This document shows positions 33,983 to 41,025 of a stretch of DNA of 64,000 bases, one piece after another. The notes beneath the pieces are model-generated. The model ran no database searches, was not told where the DNA came from, and saw only the letters and a list, made by a program, of their open reading frames with translations. The stretch comes from an uncultured Lachnospiraceae bacterium (GTDB lineage Bacteria > Bacillota > Clostridia > Lachnospirales > Lachnospiraceae), in contig CAMNRH010000005.1 in NCBI GenBank assembly GCA_946552115.1, positions 1 through 64,000 of the forward strand, given 5' to 3'. Both the position numbers and the translations under genes were made by a program. Positions within the stretch are counted from its first letter, which is position 1. Each line of letters starts with the position of its first letter.

Positions 33983-34369
33983 TTATTTCAATACTGGAAG
34001 AATCTTCTCTACATCCTCATGCGGTCTTGGGATTACATGGGTAGCTACTAACTCGCCGAGTCTTCCCGCGCTCTCGGCGCCGGATTCAACCGCCGACTTC
34101 ACCGCTCCTACATCTCCGCGTACCATAACGCTTACTAAACCGGAACCGATTTTCTCTGTTCCTACCAGAACTACGTTTGCAGCCTTCAACATTGTATCTG
34201 CCGCCTCAATTGCCGCTACCAAACCTCTTGTTTCAACCATTCCTAATGCTTCCTGATTTGCCATTCTTTTTTCCTCCTTTGGCTGTTGTTTTTGATTCAC
34301 TCTCTGAACTGCTTTTGCCGGTGCTTTTGCCGCCGCGGCTTTTGCTCTTGTCTTCTTTTCTTCCGCCAT
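33983..34369 (-). CDS. BMC shell protein with basic N-terminal extension and two translation starts
   Basis: A 128-residue long form: about 35 residues rich in Ala, Lys and Pro ([20 protein letters not shown]), then a PduA/J-type BMC domain ([54 protein letters not shown]). An AGGAGG site precedes the long start. A second, stronger site AAAGGAGG lies eight bases before an internal ATG at 34264 (MANQEALG), which gives a 93-residue short form that lines up with the neighbouring paralog from its first residues. Both forms are probably made, as PduB and PduB' are. Confidence 0.88.
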   Translation of the reverse strand: MAEEKKTRAKAAAAKAPAKAVQRVNQKQQPKEEKRMANQEALGMVETRGLVAAIEAADTMLKAANVVLVGTEKIGSGLVSVMVRGDVGAVKSAVESGAESAGRLGELVATHVIPRPHEDVEKILPVLK

Positions 34370-34385
34370 ATTTTCTGCCTCCTAC

Positions 34386-34667
34386 TCACAATCGGCTGGC
34401 ACTTAACTGAACCATCTTTACAATCTCTTCATGGGGATTCGCGATGACAGCCTTTGCCGCCACTTCCTTGATTGATTTCGCCGATGCCGCTTCCACTGCT
34501 TCCGTTACGGCTGACACAGTTCCCTGTATCACTACTGTCACAAGCCTGCCGCCCAGCTTCTTTTCCCATGTTACGAATTCTACATCCGCTGTTTTTAACA
34601 TGATATCAATTGCGGTAATTGCCGCCGATGTACTAGGAATTTCAATGAATCCATATGATTTTCCCAT
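34386..34667 (-). CDS. BMC-domain shell protein
   Basis: A 93-residue BMC-H protein: SYGFIEIPSTSAAITAIDIMLKTADV, GTVSAVTEAVEAASAK, KAVIANPHEEIVKMV. The pore loop reads WEKKLGGRLV in place of the KIGSG of PduA-type tiles, suggesting different pore chemistry (more basic). It lies between the two PduA-type genes. Confidence 0.9.
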   Translation of the reverse strand: MGKSYGFIEIPSTSAAITAIDIMLKTADVEFVTWEKKLGGRLVTVVIQGTVSAVTEAVEAASAKSIKEVAAKAVIANPHEEIVKMVQLSASRL

Positions 34668-34698
34668 GAAATCTGTTCCTCACTGTCCGTCTTGTTAA

Positions 34699-34974
34699 TT
34701 AGATTGTCGGAAGGATTTTTTCTACATCATTGTGCGGTCTTGGAATTACATGAGTAGCTACAAGCTCGCCAAGTCTTCCCGCGCTGTCTGCTCCGGCCTC
34801 AACTGCTGCCTTAACCGCTCCTACATCTCCGCGCACCATAACTGTTACAAGTCCTGAACCGATTTTCTCTGTTCCGATTAATGTTACCTCCGCTGATTTT
34901 GTCATCGCATCCGCTGCCTCGATTGCTGCTGTAAGTCCTCTTGTTTCAACCATTCCTAATGCCTGCTGTGCCAT
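34699..34974 (-). CDS. PduA/PduJ-type BMC shell protein
   Basis: A 91-residue BMC-H protein, the canonical major tile: [26 protein letters not shown], pore loop [43 protein letters not shown]. Nearly identical in design to the core of the extended shell protein at 33983, pointing to a recent duplication. KIGSG pores pass 1,2-propanediol in PduA. Confidence 0.94.
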   Translation of the reverse strand: MAQQALGMVETRGLTAAIEAADAMTKSAEVTLIGTEKIGSGLVTVMVRGDVGAVKAAVEAGADSAGRLGELVATHVIPRPHNDVEKILPTI

Positions 34975-35018
34975 TTTTTAATCCTCCTGAATTTAAAATT
35001 ATTTTTATTTGTTTTTCC

Positions 35019-35336
35019 TTATCTTGTTTTATCCATCCCGCTTATTTTCAACATCTTTTCCGTGTCTTTCTCGGGTCTTGGAATCACATAGGTTGTAATA
35101 ACTCCTGTTATCTCGTTCGCTCTCTTTACCGCCGCTTCCACCGCAGCCTCCACTGCCGTAACACTTCCTCTGAATTTTATCGCCACAATCAAAGGTACTG
35201 GTAAAGCATCTGCATTTGCCGGTTTATTTTTGTCAAATGGCTCTAATCGGACATCCGCCGCCTTACATCCGGCATCCGCTGCCGCAAAAGCTGCGACCAA
35301 ACCAAATAGCTCTACAATTCCGACTGCCTCTCCCAT
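35019..35336 (-). CDS. BMC-domain shell protein with pore-loop insertion
   Basis: A 105-residue BMC-H protein: AVGIVELFGLVAAFAAADAGCKAADV, GSVTAVEAAVEAAVKRAN, TYVIPRPEKDTEKML. Between the first helix and the next strand, where other tiles have GTEKIGSG, it has a longer Asn/Pro/Ala-rich loop (EPFDKNKPANADALPVPL). The loop should reshape or plug the pore. It is the first shell gene after the cargo enzymes. Confidence 0.9.
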   Translation of the reverse strand: MGEAVGIVELFGLVAAFAAADAGCKAADVRLEPFDKNKPANADALPVPLIVAIKFRGSVTAVEAAVEAAVKRANEITGVITTYVIPRPEKDTEKMLKISGMDKTR

Positions 35337-35354
35337 ATGTATGTCTCCTGTCTG

Positions 35355-36560
35355 CTATTGATTGACAATTGCAATCTTTAAGCCTTCCATCTTCAGATTT
35401 GTCACATGGGCCTCATTAATCTGCTCAAGCGGGAATCTGTGGGTAATCAGCTTGCTCATCGGAAGCCCGATTCCCTTTGCTCTCTTTAGGAAATCAAAGG
35501 TGGTCGCATAATCTCTCAGCGTATACACCCATGATCCGACGGTTGTAATCTCCTTTGAGCAAATATCAAAATGCGGATTAATTGTCGCGTCTCCGCCGTT
35601 AATAAAGAATCCCAGCTCACAGAGACCGCCGCCGTTTCTGATGAACTTGTAAATATTTGCATGTGCAATCGGTGAACCCGTACACTGGAATGCAAAATCC
35701 GCAAGATGCCCGTCAAAGCATGCCTCCACTGCGCCTGCCAAAGCCTCAATTCCCTTATGATCCTTGAAGTTCACAGACTTTGTAGCGCCCATCTCCTTTG
35801 CAAAGTCCAGTCTCTTCTGCTCTCCGTCAACCGCTACAATATTTTCAATACCCATTGTACGAAGGATTGCGATACAAATCAGGCCGATTGGTCCGCATCC
35901 CTGAACGACAACTCTGCTGTTGAATCTTAAGATGCCTGTTGTTTTTGCCCTTTCTACCGCATGAATCAATACTGCGCAGGGCTCAATTAAAATTCTTGAA
36001 TCCAAATCCAAATCACTTACGTTAAATACCGTTGAACCTCCGCGGATTAAAATATAATCCGCAAACCAGCCGTTCAGATGAATATCATCGTCCGGAAGAA
36101 GTCCGTATACATCGGCTCCGCCCACATTCTGTTTATTCAGGTCAAACATCGTAATATCCGGATTATCTTTAAAAATCATACAGGTAACGACCTTATCGCC
36201 CAGCTTCAAATCCTTTCCGGCGCTGTCTTTCTTTACATTCTTTCCCATTTTTACAATCTCTCCGGTTCCCTCATGACCGAGAACAAGAGGAATCAGTCCA
36301 AACGGGTCTCTCTTAAACTCATGAGCATCCGTCCCGCAGACGCCGCAGCCCTCTACCTTTACAAGAATATCATCGTCTCCGACCTCCGGAATCGGATATT
36401 CCTTAATATCATAATGCTCCAACGCGGTAAGCATTGCCACCCTTGATGTGGCCGGAATTACTCCTGACGGCGCCGGCGTCGCCGAAGCCGCCGGCTTCTC
36501 CAGCATTCCTTCCAGCACCTGCTTTACGATGGCTTCTACATTAACTGAATTAATATCCAT
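35355..36560 (-). CDS. Zinc-type alcohol dehydrogenase with encapsulation peptide (putative lactaldehyde reductase)
   Basis: A 401-residue MDR dehydrogenase. Residues 4-22 (NSVNVEAIVKQVLEGMLEK) form an amphipathic helix followed by an Ala/Pro linker: an N-terminal encapsulation peptide. Catalytic zinc ligands Cys75, His96, Glu97; NAD site VVQGCGPIGLICIAI. The usual four-Cys structural zinc lobe is missing; that stretch (KDNPDITMFDLNKQNVGG) has no Cys. In the lumen next to FucA the likely job is reduction of L-lactaldehyde to 1,2-propanediol, since no separate fucO is present. Confidence 0.87.
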   Translation of the reverse strand: MDINSVNVEAIVKQVLEGMLEKPAASATPAPSGVIPATSRVAMLTALEHYDIKEYPIPEVGDDDILVKVEGCGVCGTDAHEFKRDPFGLIPLVLGHEGTGEIVKMGKNVKKDSAGKDLKLGDKVVTCMIFKDNPDITMFDLNKQNVGGADVYGLLPDDDIHLNGWFADYILIRGGSTVFNVSDLDLDSRILIEPCAVLIHAVERAKTTGILRFNSRVVVQGCGPIGLICIAILRTMGIENIVAVDGEQKRLDFAKEMGATKSVNFKDHKGIEALAGAVEACFDGHLADFAFQCTGSPIAHANIYKFIRNGGGLCELGFFINGGDATINPHFDICSKEITTVGSWVYTLRDYATTFDFLKRAKGIGLPMSKLITHRFPLEQINEAHVTNLKMEGLKIAIVNQ

Positions 36561-36576
36561 ATTCTCCTCCTTATAT

Positions 36577-37965
36577 TTAACGGATGCATAAGCTCTCTGA
36601 CATTACGCAGCGTCTTCTTTTTGTAAATGTACTTGCACTTGTAAGTCCTTCTCCCGTCCTGCTCGCAATTGTAAAGGTACAGAAGCCCTCTCCTCCAAAT
36701 CCAAGCGCCGCATAGGAAGGTGCGTTTTTCACTAAAATCGCAGTATCGATTGCTTTTGCATATCGTGTAATATTATCAATATTCTTGGAATGAATATGAG
36801 CGGAGTGACGGTTGCCATGCTCAAGCCATACCGCTTTTTCAACCGCATCCTCAAAATCCTTTGCCCTTACCACGCCTAAAATCGGCATCATAAGCTCTGT
36901 GGCAATCAGCGGATGCTCCTTTTCTCCCTCGAATACAATACATCTGATATTGTCCGGCACCGTCACGCCAATCATTCCTAATAATGTCTTCGCATCGCGT
37001 CCGACACATTTCCGGTTTAATCCTTTCGGCGTCAATACCGTACTTACCAGCTTATCCTGCTCCTCCTTAGATGCCAGATAGCAGCCCTGCTCATTTACCA
37101 TATAGTGCATCAGCTCGGACACAACAGAATCGACCGCAACAATTTCTTTCTCGGCAATACACGGCAGATTATTGTCAAAGGTGCAGCCGTTTACAATATC
37201 TCCCGCCGCTTTTCTTATGTCTGCCGTCTCGTCTACAAGAGCCGGCGGATTGCCTGCTCCGGCGCCGATTCCTCTTCTTCCTGATGACAGAACCGCCGTC
37301 ACAACTCCCGGTCCTCCGGTTGCTGCGATAAGCTGAATATCCTTGTGCTTCATCATAATATTGCTGCTGTCAATCGTCGGCTTCTTAACCGTACATGCGA
37401 TATTTTCCGGCCCGCCTGCTTCTAAAGAAGCCTCATTCAGCATATGAATCGCATATAACGATGTCCTGATTGCAGCCGGATGAGGATTAAATACAACTGT
37501 ATTTCCGCCTGCCAGCATTCCGATTGTATTACAGATAATTGTTTCACTTGGATTGGTACACGGAGTAATTGCTCCGATTACTCCGAACGGCCCCATCTCA
37601 ATCAGGGTCAGGCCCTTGTCGCCGGACCATGCGGTTGTCGTAATATCCTCCGTTCCGGGTGTTTTCTCAGCAACAAGCTGATGCTTTAATATCTTATGCG
37701 GAACATTTCCCATTCCTGTCTCTTCCACACCCATACGAGCCAAAATTTCTGCATTCTCTTTTGTCTTTCTACGGATGTTGGAAATAATCTGTTCCCTCTG
37801 GTCCATCGACATTCTGTGAATATAGCCCTGCGCCTTTTTCGCCGCTGCGATTGCATCATTCATATCAGCAAAAACGCCCTTGCCCTCAGATGCCCCTGCT
37901 GCTAATTGAAGCTTTGCCATAACCTCTTTCACAACATCCTGAACCATCTCTTCATTTATTGACAC
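36577..37965 (-). CDS. pduP: CoA-acylating propionaldehyde dehydrogenase
   Basis: A 462-residue aldehyde dehydrogenase: propionaldehyde + CoA + NAD+ to propionyl-CoA. Catalytic Cys269 in FDNNLPCIAEKE; NAD-binding GPFGVIGAITPCTNPSET and ATGGPGVVTAVL. The first 20 residues (SINEEMVQDVVKEVMAKLQL) are a classic PduP-type encapsulation peptide. GTG start behind AAAGGAGGT, overlapping the end of the PduO-like gene by 10 bases. Supplies NADH that the lumen alcohol dehydrogenases reoxidise. Confidence 0.94.
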   Translation of the reverse strand: MSINEEMVQDVVKEVMAKLQLAAGASEGKGVFADMNDAIAAAKKAQGYIHRMSMDQREQIISNIRRKTKENAEILARMGVEETGMGNVPHKILKHQLVAEKTPGTEDITTTAWSGDKGLTLIEMGPFGVIGAITPCTNPSETIICNTIGMLAGGNTVVFNPHPAAIRTSLYAIHMLNEASLEAGGPENIACTVKKPTIDSSNIMMKHKDIQLIAATGGPGVVTAVLSSGRRGIGAGAGNPPALVDETADIRKAAGDIVNGCTFDNNLPCIAEKEIVAVDSVVSELMHYMVNEQGCYLASKEEQDKLVSTVLTPKGLNRKCVGRDAKTLLGMIGVTVPDNIRCIVFEGEKEHPLIATELMMPILGVVRAKDFEDAVEKAVWLEHGNRHSAHIHSKNIDNITRYAKAIDTAILVKNAPSYAALGFGGEGFCTFTIASRTGEGLTSASTFTKRRRCVMSESLCIR

Positions 37966-38471
37966 GAAATTACCTCCTTTAATATCTCTCTTCCGTAAGC
38001 TGCCAGAAACGTATCCTCCTCAGCGCTTCCGCCGCTCACACCAAGAGCGCCTATTATTTTTCCTTCTGTCTCCAGCGGCTCCCCGCCGCCGAATATTACG
38101 ATTTTTCCTTCATTGGTATGCTGAATCCCATACAGGGGCTGTCCCGGCTGGCTTAAAGCCGCAAGCTTTGCCGTGGACATCTTAAGGCCGGCAGAGGTAA
38201 ACGTTTTATTTACCGCAATATCATAGCTTGCAATATACGCGCCGTCCATACAGTGCACTGCTGTCAGCCGCCCCGCGGCGTCCGATACGGCAATGACAAC
38301 TGCAAGATTCATCTCCTCCGCCTTTTTCTCAACTCTCTCTATGAGTGCTTTTGCCAGCGCCAATGTCATTTTATGCTTCTTGCATTCGCATGGATGAGAT
38401 TTCGTATCACGCCCTGCAGTCATCTGCCGCAGAACGGCTTCCACTGCTTTTGAAATCATCTGCTCATCCAT
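37956..38471 (-). CDS. PduO C-terminal/GlcG-like (HbpS) protein with encapsulation peptide
   Basis: A 171-residue protein. N-terminal helix QMISKAVEAVLRQM plus linker is an encapsulation peptide; the remainder is a GlcG/HbpS domain (ALAKALIERVEKKAEEMNLAVVIAVSDAAGRLTAVHCMDGAYIAS, GIQHTNEGKIVIFGGGEPLE, IGALGVSGGSAEEDT), the fold attached to PduO adenosyltransferase. No adenosyltransferase domain is present, in keeping with a B12-free pathway. Its role in such loci is not established; heme or cofactor binding is possible. Confidence 0.86.
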   Translation of the reverse strand: MDEQMISKAVEAVLRQMTAGRDTKSHPCECKKHKMTLALAKALIERVEKKAEEMNLAVVIAVSDAAGRLTAVHCMDGAYIASYDIAVNKTFTSAGLKMSTAKLAALSQPGQPLYGIQHTNEGKIVIFGGGEPLETEGKIIGALGVSGGSAEEDTFLAAYGREILKEVISCQ

Positions 38472-38474
38472 AAA

Positions 38475-39275
38475 TTACATTCCTAACTGCTCCATAACCT
38501 TCTTTGTGATAGAAGCTACTAACTCGTTATCCGGAGCTCCCTTTGCGCCGCCGCAGCTGCCGCCGCAGTTATGGCAGCTTTCCTTGCCGCTTCTTGCATT
38601 CGGGCAGAGATTAGCCGGATGCTTTCCCGGAAGTCCCATCTTTCTTCTGATTTCGTACAGCTTTGCAATCTGCTCCTTATCGAATTCCTTCGGTCCGCCG
38701 AGCATCTTTGATTTATATAACAGCTCTGCATAAAATTCAATAGATTCCATCTTGTGGTACGCATTCAAAAGGTCCGGACCCCATGATAACGCGCCGTGAT
38801 TCTCAAGCAGAACCTGATCAAAGTACGGCAGATATTCCTCTACCGCGTCCGGAATCTCCATTGTCGACGGTGTGCCGTATTTTGCAATCGGAACACAGCC
38901 TAAAGCGATAACCGCTTCCGGCATAATCGGAGCTGTCAAAGGAATTCCTGCGATAGCAAAGGATGTCGCGTAGCTTGGATGTGCATGTACAACCGCGTTT
39001 ACATCCGGTCTCTTCTCATACACACGCATATGCATCTTAATCTCGGATGAAGGCCTGAAGCTTCCGTTTGCCTGAATGACATTCCCTTTTGCGTCAACCT
39101 TGCAGATATATTCCGGCGTCATAAATCCTTTGCTTACGCCTGTAGGCGTACATAAAAACTCATTATCGTTCAGCTTAACCGAAAAGTTACCGTCGTTTGC
39201 CGCAACCATGCCTCTGTTGTAAACTCTTCTTCCGATCTCACACATTAATTTCTTCAATTCAAACTCGTTTTGCAT
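38475..39275 (-). CDS. fucA: L-fuculose-1-phosphate aldolase with Cys-rich linker and C-terminal encapsulation peptide
   Basis: A 266-residue class II aldolase: L-fuculose-1-phosphate (or rhamnulose-1-phosphate) to DHAP and L-lactaldehyde. Catalytic Glu78 (SSEIKMH), zinc His97 and His99 (HAHP) and His160 (ENHGAL). The core ends near residue 218. A linker then contains Cys224, 234, 237 and 241 (CHNCGGSC), followed by the amphipathic helix NELVASITKKVMEQLGM, a C-terminal encapsulation peptide. So the aldolase probably works inside the shell and releases toxic lactaldehyde there. First gene of its transcript. Confidence 0.92.
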   Translation of the reverse strand: MQNEFELKKLMCEIGRRVYNRGMVAANDGNFSVKLNDNEFLCTPTGVSKGFMTPEYICKVDAKGNVIQANGSFRPSSEIKMHMRVYEKRPDVNAVVHAHPSYATSFAIAGIPLTAPIMPEAVIALGCVPIAKYGTPSTMEIPDAVEEYLPYFDQVLLENHGALSWGPDLLNAYHKMESIEFYAELLYKSKMLGGPKEFDKEQIAKLYEIRRKMGLPGKHPANLCPNARSGKESCHNCGGSCGGAKGAPDNELVASITKKVMEQLGM

Positions 39276-39345
39276 CTTTTTTTATTCCTCCTCATTTTTC
39301 GGCAAGTCATTGCCTTTTTTGCCCGTTTTCGTTGTTTCTTCTTCT

Positions 39346-39374
39346 ATATTAACACACGAAACCACATGCGTCAA
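39346..39374 (-). promoter_or_regulatory. Promoter of the fucA-to-pduQ BMC operon
   Basis: Minus strand TTGACG (39369-39374), 17-base spacer, TAATAT (39346-39351). Flanked by GTTGTTT motifs at 39381-39400 and 39325-39344 that recur upstream of the glycyl radical enzyme gene. Confidence 0.75.
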
Positions 39375-39402
39375 TATTGTCAGGTGTTGTTTTTATTGGC
39401 TT

Positions 39403-39852
39403 TTACTCCCACGGCATGACGTCTCCCTCTTCTCTGAGATATTCCAGCAATTCCGGAATCCCCTCATTTGCTTTGGAATTCACAAAAAATATTTTTTTAC
39501 ACCCTGCAAGCTCAAGCCAGCGCTTCGCGCGCTCCGGATTTCCTCCCTCTACATCGACCTTTGTCACAATCCCGATTACTTCCCTGTTTGCCATCGGAGT
39601 TACATTCGGCGGATACAGGGAATATGGCTCTGTGGAAGACAAAAGAAGCCCCACGACATCCGCTTCATATGAATACAGCGCCAGCGCATATCCCAGATGC
39701 TTTGTCTGGGCGTACTCTCCGGGTGTATCAATTACTACGTCAAAGTTATTGACATACTGTGTTTTATGATACTCTATTTTTTCTCCTCGAAGCGCCTGTG
39801 TCAAGGTGGTCTTTCCACACTCGCTTCTTCCCATTAATACAATCTTTCTCAT
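39403..39852 (-). CDS. pduV: PduV/EutP-like small GTPase
   Basis: A 149-residue Ras-like GTPase: P-loop GRSECGKTT, DTPGEYAQ (switch II), and TKVDVEGGN (NKxD-like base motif). PduV binds the outside of propanediol compartments and is linked to their movement in the cell. Last gene of the glycyl-radical-enzyme transcript, two bases after the PduU-like shell gene. Confidence 0.9.
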   Translation of the reverse strand: MRKIVLMGRSECGKTTLTQALRGEKIEYHKTQYVNNFDVVIDTPGEYAQTKHLGYALALYSYEADVVGLLLSSTEPYSLYPPNVTPMANREVIGIVTKVDVEGGNPERAKRWLELAGCKKIFFVNSKANEGIPELLEYLREEGDVMPWE

Positions 39853-39854
39853 GA

Positions 39855-40208
39855 CTATGTCCTTGTGATGCCGCAGACGGTAAAGCCCATCTTGCTCTCC
39901 ACATAATCCAGTATTGCCTTAAGCGAAGATTCCGTTTCCGATATTGTACCGGTTACAATCAGCGTACCGCTGAAGCGGTCTACAAATCCCAGCTCCACGC
40001 CGGCGGATTTTACCGCAATATCCGCCGCGATCACTGCCGTCTCCGCCGGACTGATTGTAACAATCCCAATCGCTGATTTGGAATAATCAATATTCGGGTT
40101 TAATCCAAGCTTTTCATACAGCTCTTCATCCGGATTGGCAATCAGGTGGGCAATCGTAATCTGTTTCCCGGGAACCAGCTCCTGTATAATCCTGACCTTT
40201 TCCTCCAT
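39855..40208 (-). CDS. pduU: Circularly permuted BMC shell protein, PduU/EutS-like
   Basis: A 117-residue shell protein with the N-terminal beta-barrel strand EEKVRIIQELVPGKQIT, AHLIANPDEELYEKLGL, then AIGIVTISPAETAVIAADIAVKSAGVELGFVDRFSGTLIVTG and the final CGITRT, all as in Salmonella PduU. The start is at MEEKVR, five bases downstream of GGAGGG; the upstream Met is inside the activase end. It begins two bases after the stop of the activating enzyme gene. Confidence 0.93.
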   Translation of the reverse strand: MEEKVRIIQELVPGKQITIAHLIANPDEELYEKLGLNPNIDYSKSAIGIVTISPAETAVIAADIAVKSAGVELGFVDRFSGTLIVTGTISETESSLKAILDYVESKMGFTVCGITRT

Positions 40209-40210
40209 TC

Positions 40211-41002
40211 TTACCCTCCTATCTGGCAATCCAGCCCTGATACACGAACGGCTGCCGCTTTCAGCTTCTTCATGTATTCCATGGACGGGGGTAAAACATC
40301 CCTCATCAGATATTCTCTTCCAAGTCCGTCGTACTTATCCTGTCCCAGCCTGTGATAAGGCAGCAGATGCATCTTTGTCACACCCCTAAGCTGCGACGCA
40401 TATTTTGCAATGGCTTCAATCTCGTCTGTCCTGTCATTGAATCCCGGGATAACCGGAACACGGATGACCAGATTCGTCATACCCGAATCTGCAATTTTTT
40501 TTGCATTTTCAATCATCAGCTCATTGGAGCGGCCGGTAAATTCCTTATGCTTCTCAGGATTCATATGCTTAATATCCATAAGATACTGGTCAAGATGCGG
40601 CAGGATACTTTCAATCACCTCATAAGGCGCACACCCCATACTCTCCATTGCCGTATTAATTCCCATTTCTTTCGCCGCACGCAAAAGAGCTCTCGCAAAA
40701 TCAGGCTGACACAGACTCTCGCCGCCTGACAGCGTTAAGCCGCCGCCGGAACGCCGATAATAGGGTCTGTCCTTTTCCACAGTCTCCATCACCTCACGGA
40801 CCGTGATATCCTCCCCGATAATCTTAGGCTTTCCCTGTACCATCATCGTCTGAATATCATATTCCTGTGATTCAGGATTGCAGCACCACCGGCATCTGAG
40901 CACACAGCCTTTCAAAAAGACAATGGTCCGGATTCCCTTGCCGTCATGTATCGAGAACCGCTGTATATCAAAGATACGCCCTTTGGTTTTCATGTAATCC
41001 AT
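40211..41002 (-). CDS. Glycyl radical enzyme activating enzyme (radical SAM)
   Basis: A 263-residue radical SAM activase that abstracts a hydrogen from the Gly of the diol dehydratase. Cys33-x3-Cys37-x2-Cys40 binds the catalytic 4Fe-4S cluster; GGGLTLSGGESLCQ is the SAM-binding GGE motif; later ESMGCAPYE, YLMDIKHMNPEKHKEFTG and VIRVPVIPGFND. The ferredoxin-like insert with eight extra Cys found in many such activases is absent, so it needs one external electron source for its single visible cluster. It follows the enzyme gene by 23 bases. Confidence 0.93.
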   Translation of the reverse strand: MDYMKTKGRIFDIQRFSIHDGKGIRTIVFLKGCVLRCRWCCNPESQEYDIQTMMVQGKPKIIGEDITVREVMETVEKDRPYYRRSGGGLTLSGGESLCQPDFARALLRAAKEMGINTAMESMGCAPYEVIESILPHLDQYLMDIKHMNPEKHKEFTGRSNELMIENAKKIADSGMTNLVIRVPVIPGFNDRTDEIEAIAKYASQLRGVTKMHLLPYHRLGQDKYDGLGREYLMRDVLPPSMEYMKKLKAAAVRVSGLDCQIGG

Positions 41003-41025
41003 GATATTTGCACCTTTCTTTTTTT

